The notes under the pieces: model-generated
The model's database searches: none
What the model saw: only the letters and a program-made list of their open reading frames with translations
What the model was told of the DNA's origin: nothing
Shown: in pieces, positions 37,121 through 49,887 of the stretch
How positions within the stretch are numbered: the stretch's first letter is position 1
Layout of the letters: each line of letters starts with the position of its first letter
Program-made: the position numbers and the translations under genes
Assembly: GCF_022201045.2 (NCBI RefSeq)
Contig: NC_068558.1
Span: forward strand, 17,575,501 to 17,639,500
From: Citrus sinensis
Taxonomy: Eukaryota; Streptophyta; Magnoliopsida; Sapindales; Rutaceae
Length of the DNA: 64,000 nucleotides
Direction of reading: 5' to 3'

Positions 37121-40100
37121 ATGCCGTACTGCGAGGTGGTGGGCGGCAAGGAGCAAAGCGCCGCCCCGGACGCGGCGCTGAACGACAATGGGATCAAGAT
37201 TTTCTACAGAACGTACGGCCGCGGGCCCACCAAAGTCATCCTCATTACAGGTGTGTGAGTTTTTTTTCTTTTTTGGTTTCATTTCTCATTCTCAGAACTG
37301 AATTGGATTTCAGATTTTTTTTTAATTTTGAATTTTGACTGCACGATCATCATTGGGTTCAGGATTGGCTGGAACACACGATGCGTGGGGCCCGCAACTA
37401 AAGGGATTGGCTGGCACAGATAAGCCCAACGACGATGATGAAACCATACTTCAGGATTCAGTTGAGAGCGGCGATGGTGGCGCAGGAATCGAGGTTTGTG
37501 CATTTGATAATCGGGGCATGGGTCGGAGCTCCGTGCCGGTTAAGAAGACCGAGTACACGTGAGTTTTTGTTTTTCAATTCCTCCCATTTGTTTTTTGTTT
37601 TTTTTTTTAATTTTTAATTTTTTAAATTAACGAGTTTTATCTTTTTATGGAATTTTTGCTGGTTGCAGGACAAAAATAATGGCAAAAGATGTGATTGCTT
37701 TGATGGATCATTTGGGCTGGAAGCAGGCCCATGTTTTTGGGCACTCAATGGGTCAGCATCATTCATTTTTATAATTCTTTGATTATTCTGTGAGCTGAAT
37801 TTATGCACTTTGCCTTTGCGTTTTTTTTTTTTTTGGGTCAGTTCTGAATTAAACTTGCTTTATTTTGTTATATGGAATCAGGGGCTATGATAGCTTGCAA
37901 ATTAGCAGCTATGGTGCCGGAGAGAGTTCTGTCATTGGCTTTACTGAATGTAACTGGTGGAGGTTTTCAATGTTGTCCTAAGGTATTGCACTCGCACATG
38001 TGTGTGTGTATTTTCTGTTGATTACCAATGCCAACATAGAATTCTATTTTGTATCATTAAGTTAAAACAAGTTTTATTGGTTTGTTCAATTTGCATGTGG
38101 TGCTGTGGCTTTTTAATTTTGATATAATGCAACCATATGATTCTATGGTTTAGTGCTCAGTCTATTAAAAAATCACCAGCCTCTTTATAAAGCAAATGAC
38201 TGAACTATTCTGGTGAAAATAATTGGATGCAATTGAAGAAAAAGTAGAGCTATTTGATAACTCCACTTCAAGAATAAAGAATTAATAGATATTGAACATT
38301 AGAAGTCAGAGCTTTTTCCTGTTGGTCAAGTTTCAATTTGAAAACTCCACTTCAATGCAACAACCTCCCACTTTTGAGATGAAACAGTAGTTATGGAGCA
38401 GGAAAGGAAGACTGCTTAATCTTGCAAGTGGCATTGCAGATTATCTTGTTCCTGCGAAAGGGGAAAACAAAAAAATGAATCTTCAAACTTAGAATCATCT
38501 TTGTGAAATATCAAAGTGAGCAGCAATGGTATGGGTTGGGTGGGTTTTGAGTCAGTTCAATTTGTTTTAGGTTCAAAATTGATGAACCCATACTTAATAG
38601 TTGTACAAATTGATAACTTCATGATTTACGAGGACATAGAAATTTTGGAATACTAAATGCATTTTTCTAAATTATGAGAGCTATTACTGGTTAGGCATTT
38701 CTACTGTTTGAAGGACAAACCTGTTAGGAACCAGATCTGGATTCCTCATGCTTTGGTCAAACTATTCTGTAATTGTGTGACTGGCCGTTCCTTTTCTTTT
38801 TTCCCAGTGTCAGTGGTCATCAACGAAGAAAAAATTATGAAGCTTGTTAGCAGCCTGCTGAATCTTAGGTTGAAATAGGGTTGCCTTCTATATTACTGGA
38901 AAATCTGATTTTTGTAAGTTAATGATATTCTAGTAGTCTGCCTAGAGACCAGTGCATAATGATTAAACAACTGGTTTAAATCATTAGGGCATGATTAGCC
39001 CGTTATCTGCACTCACACAATAGGCAGGGAGGCTTTGGGCAAATCATATTCAATGATTAGAAATGTTCAAAAATTTCAAGATAATAAATATGCGAGCATT
39101 TCAATTGGACATAAGTATTTTGGTTTCCAGTTCTAATAGAGATGTCTCCAAGCTATCTTCTAGTCACTTTACTATTCTAAATCAGAATCAGAACCAGAAT
39201 CAGCGGATGTTTTTCATTGTAAACTTTTAATAGATCTCTTCCTTATTATGATTTTAATCCAATGATTGAACTGGATAAGAGAGAAGAGCTAGGGTCAATA
39301 GGTTCAATTGGGCTCCAAATGGCAATCAACTCATGACATTGCATGAAATATACAACATGCTTCTTTTGAAATATTATATATTTAAAAATTTAGTGCATAT
39401 ATGCTTATATTTGTATATTTACAATGCAATGCATATTACTATCGAGGAGGCAGAAATTGAACATATACATTCATAATGCAATTTTTGATAATTGTACAGA
39501 TTTTCTTTTCTGGGTAAATAGCATTCAGGGAAAAGAAAAATAAATACAAGGTTAAGACAATCTAAGACATGAAGACAGTGAAGCACGGCTTAGGACATGG
39601 TCAAGTCGTAAAAACTATGGCTAAGACTGTCTAATACATGAACTTGTACTGTAAGCAGGCACATTGGTACAAAATTTCCATATCAACTATATCTAAGTGG
39701 ATATTTTACTTTGTTTAGAGTATGAAATTTCCATATGAATTTATGATGAACAAGACTTCTAGTTAGTTTAACTTTAGTTTGCATATGATTTTGACACACT
39801 AGCTTTAATCTGATTAAAAATAAAACTCATTCTGTTTCCTATATATTTATCAAAGAAATTAAACTTATTAGTATGTTAACAGTTGAAAAGGCAATATCTA
39901 GAAACTATAGATCATCAAATGACCTTCTTTCCTGCAGCTTGATCTCCAGACATTATCAATTGCAATCCGTTTCTTTAGGGCAAAAACCCCAGAGAAAAGG
40001 GCAGCAGTGGACTTGGACACTCATTATTCACAGGTAAACAGAAGTTCATGTTTTACCTATTATTTTGCTAATTAACTGTGGATGTCATTACTTAGGAATT

Positions 40101-43027
40101 GGAACTTCAAACAATGTTCTAGAAACAATTCTTTCTCCACTAGTTTTTCTCACCCTTTTAATATTGAAAGGGATGGGAATGGTGTAAAGATGATTGTGTT
40201 TGTGGTAAGATTCCTTTCAGACTAATTACTATTTGTGACATGGGTGCAGGAATATCTTGAAGAATATGTTGGATCTTCTACTAGAAGAGCAATTTTATAT
40301 CAAGTAAGAACTCTTGTTTTCTAGATGATCATATAATTTTAACAAACCTGTTTCCCTTGAATTTGGAGTAAGATACTGTTATTCTTTATATCTCTGGACT
40401 TTTCAGGTTGGGGTGTCATTTTGGTAGTCACCTATCTGTTCAAAATTAAGCATCCTACAAATCAAGGGTGATAAAGCTATCTAAGTCAAGTGAAATGGTC
40501 AATTATTCAGTTTTTGGTCCATTGTCTACAAAATTATGTTTTAGTTTTGCTTGCTATCTGGCTTTTGGCATTTAGTGTCAAGAGGCTGTAGTTAGATAAC
40601 CAAGTATTTGGTTGAGTATTGCGAGATTTTTCTTTTTCAAGGTTTGCTTTTTCACTGGCACCCTCGATGATATCAGTTGAGTGATTCAGTTGGGCCTGAC
40701 AGTCTTAGGCTTTCTTTTGGTAATGGATATTTATTTTAAGATAATCATTGTAGTTTCCTTAACTCATTACAACATTGACAATATTTAAAGTTCTTATTTT
40801 ATATATACCTATTTTCAAGGAAAATGCCGATAGCTTGACCTCAAATATGTTACTCACAGGAATATGTAAAAGGTATATCAGCAACTGGAATGCAGTCTAA
40901 TTATGGTTTTGATGGTCAAATCCATGCCTGCTGGATGCATAAAATGACACAAAAAGACATTCAAACCATTCGTTCAGCTGGATTTCTTGTGTCAGTGATT
41001 CATGGCAGGTACATGAGCAACCATAATGCACATGAACATAGTCATATAATTTTGTCTAAATTTATATTATTAAAGTGACATGCTTTATGATTTTATTATT
41101 CTAAGATACTTGCAAAGGAATATGCATAGGGCATACAGGAGTGACAATTTGTTACAAAATTAAACTTCATTTCTCAAATATCATTTAGATGAGTTGAAGT
41201 CTGCAAAATGTTTCTTTATTATTATCAAACTGTTTCACGAATTAATAAACTATATAATGTCAATTATCATAAAAGAAAACAATATGCTTATATATTCTTG
41301 GATTCTGTAGATATAATGTTATGAGATAGGCTCCAAATACTGATAGGAAATTAAAACTGGGTTCTTGGTGAAAAATAATAAAATAAAAAAATTGGGAAAA
41401 ATTACCTGAAACGGAAGTCCGTGCTGTGCTTTATAGTAAATTGTCAAAGTTTGCAATCAACCTGCATTTAACAAGGGAGATGACAGTATTTGGCAAGAAT
41501 TTGGTATTTTCGGAGTGAAGAGTATTAGTTTTGTTTCAATGCTTTTCTTAATCTCAGACGATCAAGAGAATTGTTGTTTCATTCATGCACAGACAAGCAC
41601 AAAGTGAAAACAAATGTATACGCATGCAAACTTGGAAATAGGTTAAGATACATAGAACTTAGAAGGTCGTGCAGGAGCTGGTTAATATTTTGGGCATTTC
41701 TAGTAGTGATACATGGATGACTGAATGTTACATAACTGAATTTGAGCAAAAATACTAATTCGCTCCACTGAATGTATAGGCGTGATGTCATTGCACAAAT
41801 CTGTTACGCAAGGAGACTAGCAGAGAAGCTGTACCCTGTTGCTAGAATGATAGATCTTCCTGGAGGACATCTTGTAAGTCATGAGAGGACAGAAGAGGTA
41901 TTTCCTTTGCCCAACAGATCGGACAAATATGCAAGTAGTCCAATTGGTTGTGTGAGACATTTACAATTAATGAATTATTAAATGGAGTACAGTTGTGCAA
42001 ACTAATTGGGAAAGTTTTCTTATCAAAGTCAGTAAAAAATTGTCATAATTGAATTTGATTGAGACAGAAGGGTCCTTACATTTGTAATTATGGACAAACT
42101 ACCTTAATCTTCCTAATATTGAGGATTGATCTTGAGTGACTCAAGATTTTTGAACAACTGGGATTGAATTAGATCTTCACGCGTAAAATAATGTTATGAA
42201 TTTATTGGTAGAAAGATGTCACAATGCTTCTTGAAGTTTTACTTTCCTAAATTTCTAATATTTGTTTAATTTTACTTGGCTACAAATTAAGCTTATACAC
42301 GTTAAACTCTTTCTTGAAATTTCAGGTCAATCAAGCTCTCATTGACTTGATCAAGGCATCTGAAAAGAAGATAAGCCCGCAGGATTGGACTAATCTGCCC
42401 CAGACAAGTTCTGGTAAGCATGCCACAATCAAGATAGTCTTTCTCTTTTCCATGTTATGTGTGGGCAATAATGTTAGAGCATACTTGCCTAACATGGGTT
42501 GAAGCTTTTCATACTGAGTTGTCTATGAAGATAAACTCGTGGTTAATCCATAGAGTTCCCATGTTTCCCATATTATGTTCATGGATTTGGAAACCTAAGA
42601 GTTCCAGAAGGACACATGATAACTACTTAAAAGAGCTCAAATCAACACTGAAGCTTTTTCCAGACACAAAAATCATCGGTGGTCAACTTGTTTTCAGCTA
42701 GGTTATCTTCCTCTCTGTCTGGTCAGGATTGAGAGGGAGACAATTAGCAATTTTGATATTTCTACATCAGAACTCTGTTTTCAGTCTTTGACATTTTCTG
42801 CTGATATTTTCAGTTCTTTGTCAGGGGTTTTGGCGAAAGGGATGTCATTTGTAAGAACAAGTTCGGGACAAAGAAGCTATGTTTCAGGCCCACTAGAGAA
42901 GCTACGACTTTATCTATTATACCTCTGTGGCCTCTTCTTGTTAGCATTTGAGTATGTGAGAAGGCTTCTACAGAGTCTAAAACCGGTTAGAGTGCGAGCC
43001 TCTCCCACTTCAGCCAGCATGCAGTGA
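37121..43027 (+). CDS. alpha/beta hydrolase with C-terminal membrane segment
   Basis: Ten exons, 37121-37250, 37363-37558, 37669-37751, 37882-37982, 39938-40033, 40250-40303, 40860-41008, 41780-41897, 42326-42413 and 42825-43027, encode 405 residues. All borders are GT-AG and in phase. The fold signatures are ITGLAGTHDAW (oxyanion-hole region), AFDNRGMGRSS, and the nucleophile elbow GHSMG with Ser135. The probable acid is Asp272 in HGRRD, and His300 lies in LPGGH, so a full catalytic triad is present. A hydrophobic helix at about 367-383 near the C-terminus suggests membrane attachment. The substrate cannot be read from sequence. The closest Arabidopsis neighbour by memory is At5g53050. Intron 4 is long (about 1.95 kb) and holds no recognised gene. 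Confidence 0.93.
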
Positions 43028-44765
43028 ACCCTCTTTTTTACTGGTAATTTTCAGTTTGCTTCCCAATCTTTCTTGTAGAACAAAAACAACTAGCTAGAAA
43101 ACAATACATAATATCCTCACTGTTTCTATCCCTTCTTTTTGCAGGGTTTCACTAATTTGTTGCGCTAATGGCGTAGCACTTTGTGTTTTAAGCAGTTTGC
43201 TTACAGGATTCTTGAGTAAATCTACTAAAAGTTATACAAAAGATAATAAATAAACCCGAATTTGCTGTGGGAGATATCAGAACAACCGATACAACAAAGC
43301 AAATTAGTCATATGCATATGGAAGGGGAAGAATAAACTGGAGATGGCCTTTGCTTTTTCACTATCAAAAAATTATGCTAACAGATACCACTATACCGATC
43401 TCTCTTGCAGCACAAACACAATGAAAACAAACTCGCAAGGAGGGGAATCCTGTTTTTGTATCTAAGGCAGTAAATATGGCTGGTTATATTATTATTATTT
43501 TCAACACTTGTCAGTTATCAAAGATTAGAAACTCGACTTACAACAGCGAGGGAAAAATGTTAGTAAAATAATGGAATTTGAGCCAGATTGCAGTACAGGC
43601 TGTGTTATAAATGTCAAAACCCAACAGAGGAATGGCTATTAAGGACCAGATTGGTTGACATTTGATGTGGCTTCTAAAATAATCGACTTTTTTTTTTTTT
43701 TGAAAGGTAAAATAATCGACTTAAGCTTTGCCGGATACATTATTATTTATGAGATAATGAATGTTACATCAAATCACTTTTAAAAGATTTTATTAATCAC
43801 TTAAAAGAGTCTTTGGTGTAGTGGTTGGTTTGTTGTTCTAATAAGTGACATGTTTAAGGTTTTATGACGACTCAAAATATTTTTTTAGATTTATTACTCC
43901 ATATAAATAGGATTTGATTTCCAATTTGAATTTCTCACGACCAAATTCACGGATGAGAGTTGAACAAAAAATCTCATTTAACACCATCTGTCAATTTGGT
44001 TTGGGATTGCTATTTTCAAAATGACTGTAGGTGTTAAATAGGTTTTATTATTGAAATTAATGACCTTGATAGACATAAATTTAAAATATATACGAAAAAT
44101 TTTTATGTCAATTTTCAATTATAGTTTCTCTAAGAACTATTTTAAAAAATGAAGACACAATAAAATCTCTCTATAATAATGCTTTATTAGGAATAACTTT
44201 AAATTTAGTCATCTTAAGAAACCTGTCTCTACTTAGTCATAATTATTTGTGCATTACAAGAATATATGTTATGTTAGATTAAATGAACTTGCTTCCACAT
44301 AATACATTTACACAATGAGAGAAAAGATTTTTAAGGCAACTTTGCATATTCCTAACAATGGTACATAGATCATAGATATATTGGATTTGACATGCTCTAT
44401 TAGTAAATGATTAATAAAGTGTATATTTTATCTCTATATCTTTGTAATAAAGATAATTAATTCAAAAAAATAATTTTTGTAACTCCACCTCTATTGAGTT
44501 ATAATCCCTTCATAGTAATAAATTAATCTGGTTTAAATATTACGAATATAGAGAGGTTTCGCTATAATATTTTTGAAATATAAGGAAAAAAAAGTAATAA
44601 TAAAAGTTGCGCTAGTTTGTTTTGAAAAATATATTTTTTTTAAGAAAACAGCTTAAAAAATAAAAAGATGTTTCTCACTGCAAGAAATAAGTTTTTTAGA
44701 AACATCTAAACAAAATGTTCTATAATTTTTGAAAATAGAAAACAGAAACTGTGGTAACATTTATA
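43028..44765. other. 3' flank and AT-rich spacer
   Basis: Probable 3' UTR of the hydrolase gene, possibly with a further intron starting just after the stop, then AT-rich spacer. No supported coding frame. Confidence 0.5.
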
Positions 44766-45043
44766 TTATTCCTTCAAAATCCATAGTGATCCTGCACATA
44801 CCGTAATGTAAGTTGATACTTGATCGTCATCACTTTTCACTTTCACATGATCAATTCTAGAAACCCTAAAAAATAAATACTTGCAATTATTAAACAAAAC
44901 AACGAAAACAACAAGAAGAAGAAACGAAAAATGTAAAGAACGTACCTGGATTTTGCTTGGGAGCTGCAGAAGTTAGCTTGTGTTGTGATTGGGAAGGCGA
45001 ATGAACGATTGATTGATGAAAGCAAAAAGCAGAGCAAAAACAT
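44766..45043 (-). CDS. candidate two-exon gene for a small secreted peptide (unproven)
   Basis: On the minus strand an ATG at 45043 opens a hydrophobic, signal-peptide-like start (MFLLCFLLSSINRSFAFP). After 98 bases a consensus donor (AG followed by GTACGT) occurs. An acceptor after a T-rich run (TTTATTTTTTAG) leads into a frame that stays open for 32 codons to a TAA at 44766-44768. The joined product would be 65 residues, with a predicted mature part of about 47. I recognise no family. A second donor-like GTATGT inside exon 2 means it could instead be the start of a longer gene. Chance alone could produce this in DNA of this composition. Confidence 0.25.
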
Positions 45044-45076
45044 CGAAATGGAAATTGTAAGTTGAAATGTTTTTCT

Positions 45077-45097
45077 AGAGAGAGAGAGAGAGAGAGA
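45077..45097. repeat. (AG)n microsatellite
   Basis: About ten uninterrupted AG units, directly upstream (minus strand) of the candidate small gene. Confidence 0.95.
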
Positions 45098-45389
45098 TTC
45101 TAAAATAACTAATTGCGTTGGTGCCAAGTAATATTCCAAATTAAGCAATCAAAGATTCGAAACGAATGATGCCAATCCAATTACCAAATATACCCCTTAG
45201 GAATATCCCAATATGATCCTCTAGTATGCGCGATGCAGAACCAAACAAACAAGTTACCTACTTAGTACTTACCTTGCCTCTCTAGTCTTTACTTACAAGC
45301 CTCTCAATTGATAACTCAACTTCCTACCAAACACTCCCTCCAATCCATACGTCAATTTGTCTTTGAGAAATACCTATTTAATTTGGAAA

Positions 45390-46051
45390 TATATTTCATA
45401 TTGATAAGAAATAACTAATATCATTTTACTCAATATTTTTATTTATAAATTTTCATTTTACTTACTAATAATACATTAATTTATCAGTTTATGTTAAATC
45501 TATTTATTTATTTTTATATGTTAGTATGTTTCATTTTTAAAATTTATGTTTTATATTGCACTTAATGTTGATTTATTAGTTTTACTTTGTATTTGTAAGT
45601 TTTATTTTATTTACTCGTGATACATTAATTTATCAATTTTATATTAGTTTATTTATTTCATCCTCCATTTACAAATCTTATATTCTATTTCCAAAGTTTA
45701 TGTTTAATTTTACTGTTTACGTTAATTTACTAGTTTTTATACTATATTTACTAATTTTCGTTTTATTTATCCATAATACATCAATTTACCATATTCATGT
45801 TAATTTACTCATTTTACATTCTATTTACAAGTTTTACGTTCCATTTCCAAAATTTATGCTTTAGTGTTCACTTAAAGTTGATTTACTAACTTTGTGTTGT
45901 ATTTGTAAGTTTTTGTTTTATTTACCAATAATACATTAATATATCAATTTATTAATTATGTATTAATTTACTTATTTTATCTTCCACTTATGTTTTATTT
46001 TTAATTAATATTGATTTACAAATTTTATGTTAAATTTACGAGCTTCATGGT
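45390..46051. repeat. degenerate low-complexity tandem array
   Basis: Variants of TTTATTTACTAATAATACATTAATTTATCA and TTTACAAGTTTTACGTTCCATTTCC-like phrases recur many times with a period of roughly 60-150 bases. The array is non-coding and abuts the foldback element. Confidence 0.55.
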
Positions 46052-46060
46052 TTATTTATA

Positions 46061-46756
46061 GGGAAATTTACACTCGTCCACTTGTTTGTTTTGCCTTTTT
46101 CAAAAATACACAAACACTTTTTTTTTTTGCAGTGCGCCACCTGAAGTTTACTTTTTGTTGCATTCATCCACTTCTGTTTAATTTCCGTTAGTGAATTTAA
46201 CGGAATGTTAATGAAATGACTTTTTTACCCCTCAAAATTACAATTTAACCCAAAATAAATAGAAATTAGAGATAAATTGGATGGATTTAATTTTTTTCAA
46301 AGGTGGATGCTAGAAATTAGAGGAAAATAGTGTTTGTTACTTGCTAAATTTAGAAAATTTGTATTTATTTTTTTGAAAGACAAAAAAATAAATACACAAA
46401 AAAATAAATACAAATTTTCTAAATTTAGCAAGCAATAAACATTATTTTTCTCCAAAAAAATAAATACAATTTTTCTAAATTTAATAACAAATAAACACTA
46501 TTTTCCTCCAATTTCTAGCATCCACCTTTGAAAAAAATTAAATCCATCCAATTTATCTCTAATTTCTATTTATTTTGGGTTAAATTGTAATTTTGAGGGG
46601 TAAAAAGGTCATTCCGTTAAATTCACTAACGGAAATTAAACGGAAGTGGACGAATGCAACAAAAAGTAAACTTCAGGTGGCGCACTGCAAAAAAAAAAAG
46701 TGTTTATGTATTTTTGAAAAAGACAAAACAAATAGGTGGATGGTTGTAAATTTTCC
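46061..46756. mobile_element. foldback Mutator-like MITE with 9-bp target duplication
   Basis: A 696-bp element that is almost entirely one inverted repeat, with arms of about 330 bp meeting near 46385. The left arm starts GGGAAATTTACACTCGTCCA. The right arm, on the other strand, starts GGAAAATTTACAACCATCCA. Both contain GCAGTGCGCCACCTGAAGTT and TTTCCGTTAGTGAATTTAAC. It is flanked by a perfect 9-bp duplication TTATTTATA (46052-46060 and 46757-46765), which places it with Mutator-like elements. There is no coding capacity. The plus-strand frame at 46593-46790 is arm sequence. Confidence 0.92.
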
Positions 46757-47101
46757 TTATTTATATCATTTATATTCAATTAGGTATTGATACCATGACT
46801 TTAATCACGACATTATAAAATGATCTGATAAGAAAATAACTAATATCAGTTTTCTCAAAATTTTTACTTATAAATTTTGAATTTATGATTATCTTTAAAT
46901 GTTAAAAAAATTTAAAAAAAAAGTTACTAAAAATATCTGTATATTATTTAAAAGAGTTGTACTAAAATGCAAAAAGTCGGCTCGTGCTGGTTCAACTCAA
47001 AATGAAAAAAAAAAACAAAAAACAAAAAAACCGGGCCGTTTCCCCTATTTTAAACCCTACTGGCTAAATTTAATAAAGTTTTGCAGCGAAGAATATAAGT
47101 G

Positions 47102-49250
47102 ATGGCAGCTGCTCTACCTTCTGATGCATCGCAATGGGAATTCAGCTGGTTTTAATTCCCTCTCTTAGCTGTTTCTGTTTCTTTAATTTAACATTTTGAT
47201 ATGTGTTTGTTATGCTAGAGTTTCAACTAAGTATCCATTTTCTGGGATTTCCACTCTTTGAAAAATGTTAATTTTGCCTTTTTTATTCAATATTATTATC
47301 TTCCTCTGTGAAATTTGCAAAAATTTTATGCTTTAGTTGGTTATTCAATGGGGGTTTGTTCCATTTTGTTCTTATACTGTTTGTATATATGAGAGTTTTG
47401 GTTTCTGAAGATGGGTTTCAGTCAATTGTCTTCAAAGCTTTATTTCCTAAAAGAGGAAAAAAATATACCAAAATGTTTAATTCTACTGTTACATGTTTGC
47501 TTTCTTAGGTTCTGCTATGCTTTGTATATTTCTTAATGCTAGAAGGATGTGTTCTTTTCTAATATGATTGTTTAGGATGAATATGAGTTGGTTATCGAGT
47601 TGCAATATATCAAATAAATTGAAGACAACCTGCTTCATAGGTTTTGATTCTATTAGTTGTTTTTATTTCAAGTATGTCACGATTGCATGGGTGTTCGATG
47701 AGGCTAATAGTGACTTCTTAGGGTTGACGCTATAAGTTTCTTTTATTATTGTCTAGTATTGAAACTTGAAAACAAAATTTAAAGATAATGCTTACGATAT
47801 AAACACAAACGTTTGTAACAGTAGCATGAACAAAATAGAAGGAAATCAATAAGAATAGGTTAATTCTAGGAAATCTAGACCTCCAAAATAGTATTGGTTA
47901 TTTGAGAAACCAATAAACTCCCAAAAGACAATTTACAACTTGCGAGAATAGTAATACTCAAGACACTCTTTTATTGAATAACATCAAGCTTTAAATAAAA
48001 CTTTAGTTCAAAGTAACAAACATACAAATAGCAAGCATTAAGCATGTTCTCCATCATGCTCCATGAATCCACAAAATAAGGAACCAACTAACAACTTAAT
48101 TTTGACTTAGTAAAAACGAACTAAAGTCAAAATATAAAGTAAATAATTAAAAGAAAATTATAATGGAAAGATTGTAACAGTTTTTCTAATTTTCTGTTAT
48201 GGTGTTAACTCTAATGGATGGGCGGTGGCCCATATTGTTAAATTCTGGATTAGGCAATTTACTGGGCCTGTGAACTAATTTGTAATTTAGTTATAAGTTT
48301 TGTGAACCATAAAAAAACAAAGGGTAAAGTCAGTGGTAAAATTATCAGAATATTGGAATTGTTCTAAAAGATTTTTGAATAAACTGGCAATGGGGAAAAT
48401 ATAATATTGGAACTGGAGTGGGTGAATTGTTCTCAGTTTTGTTTGTTGAGGAACACAATAGAGCATCTGTAATTCCTCCGTTGTTTACAATTGATCTATT
48501 TTTTTTTTCCCCTTGACGGTGTAGTACTCTTTGTCCACCTTTCAGAAGTTTTTTTAGAGGAACTGTACCAGAAATGTTTTGTTGTTTCTTAGAAAATGGT
48601 TTTTCCCATGCAGTGACTTTGAAGTGGATTACGAGTCCAATGAGAATGCATCAATTGTGTATGCAGCATTAGCTGTTGATAAGGAGGTGATGCATCATGA
48701 TCCTAAGATCATACCTTGCTCCTTTAACTTTATTGCTTCTTCAATAAATTCTTACTTGGATTCTATTTCCCAATGCAGTTGCAACCAGACAAAGTGAAAA
48801 GGCAGATATCTGTTGTTGATGGGAAACTTTTAGTGTAAGTTTTGATTCTTTGATCATTCATGGTTGGAAGACTCATTACATAACTGATTTTTCGTTCTTG
48901 TCCAATATTCATTCAATTTGCACCTACCAGTTTATCCTATGAGACAATATTCATTTGGAAATTTTGTGTGGCCTGTTTAATAATAATTTTTTCCTCTTTT
49001 CCTGCCAAATTTTCAAATATGTTACTTAAGGAGAGTCCTTCCTCTAAAATACCATTTTTCTTTAGTATATCAATTTTACCTGGACTTTGCAGTTTAGAAG
49101 TTTCTTCATTTTGTTTATTTTCTCATCTGATTCAGGCACTTTGAGGCAGTTGAGGCCAGGTTTCTTCGTGCATCATTTTCTGCTTTTGTAGATGTGCTTA
49201 CGCTCGCGACAAAAACAATCGAACAGTTTGGTCAAGGAATGGAATTATAA
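47102..49250 (+). CDS. EKC/KEOPS complex subunit Pcc1-like
   Basis: Four exons, 47102-47148, 48614-48686, 48779-48834 and 49136-49250, encode 96 residues, close to the roughly 90 of Pcc1 proteins. The frame starts MAAALPSDASQWEFSCDFEV and includes ENASIVYAALAVDKELQPDK and RQISVVDGKLLVHFEAVEAR. It closes with RASFSAFVDVLTLATKTIEQ. This is the compact beta-beta-alpha plan of the Pcc1/CTAG/LAGE3 family. Pcc1 serves as a dimerising platform in KEOPS, the complex that makes the t6A modification at tRNA position 37. The first donor (TG followed by GTTTTAAT) is weak, so exon 1 is less certain than the rest. Intron 1 is 1.47 kb. The neighbouring hydrolase gene matches the Arabidopsis order At5g53045/At5g53050 (from memory). 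Confidence 0.88.
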
Positions 49251-49559
49251 CATTGTACTGTCTTTGGCAGTTGGAGAATCATTCTTAGTAGGAACTGTAT
49301 TACTTTAATATGCCTTCTTGTTTTGGATTAGTTGATGTTTTTGTAACAAGAGAATCTATAGTGTTAGTTTTACAATTTAAACCTTGAAATATCGGAAAGC
49401 TGTAACAAATTCTTCAAAGCTGTGAATTATATTTTGAAAGAATTAGCAAGGCTGACATTGAGCAACAATTTTCTGCATACATTTTATCTTGGGCAGAATC
49501 ATCAAAAGTAGATGCATCTTTAAATCTAGAATAAAAGTAGGCTTGACTTGTATTATAAG

Positions 49560-49800
49560 AAATTCAAATGGGGTGTCATGGCTGCCTCCATCACTAGGAA
49601 AACTTGCTTAGAAAATATGGAGATTGCTGAATGCTTTGGCAATTCTTGATGGCATCAAAATGGCAGTTGATTCTGGACTGCACCCACTACTAACTGTTGA
49701 ATCTGACTATTTTAATGCAGTGAAATCAATCTTAAAGAAGAGACTTCGGATGGATGATCAAAGGAATGCTTGGTTATGTAAGAAAAGGAAAAACAATTTA
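49560..49800 (+). pseudogene. LINE-type RNase H-like (RVT_3) relic
   Basis: A frame starting around 49632 reads LNALAILDGIKMAVDSGLHP, then VESDYFNAVKSILKK. This is the pattern of the plant RNase H-like domain (alanine-rich helix, then a (V/E)xxD strand with Asp). The preceding piece (VMAASITRKTC) is in another frame, so there is at least one frameshift. No other retroelement parts were seen nearby. Confidence 0.6.
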
Positions 49801-49887
49801 TAGTTGCAATACACTCATCAATAATCTCAAGAACCTCTGATGATTGAATTACAATTTTTTAAAATCCATTCCAGAATGCAAGCATAC

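Noticed and set aside
44843..45148. The unspliced 101-codon minus-strand frame
   Set aside because: It runs through the AG microsatellite and through an apparent intron. The spliced alternative starting at 45043 is more plausible, though itself unproven.
46593..46790. 65-codon plus-strand frame
   Set aside because: It lies in one arm of the foldback element and crosses its border.
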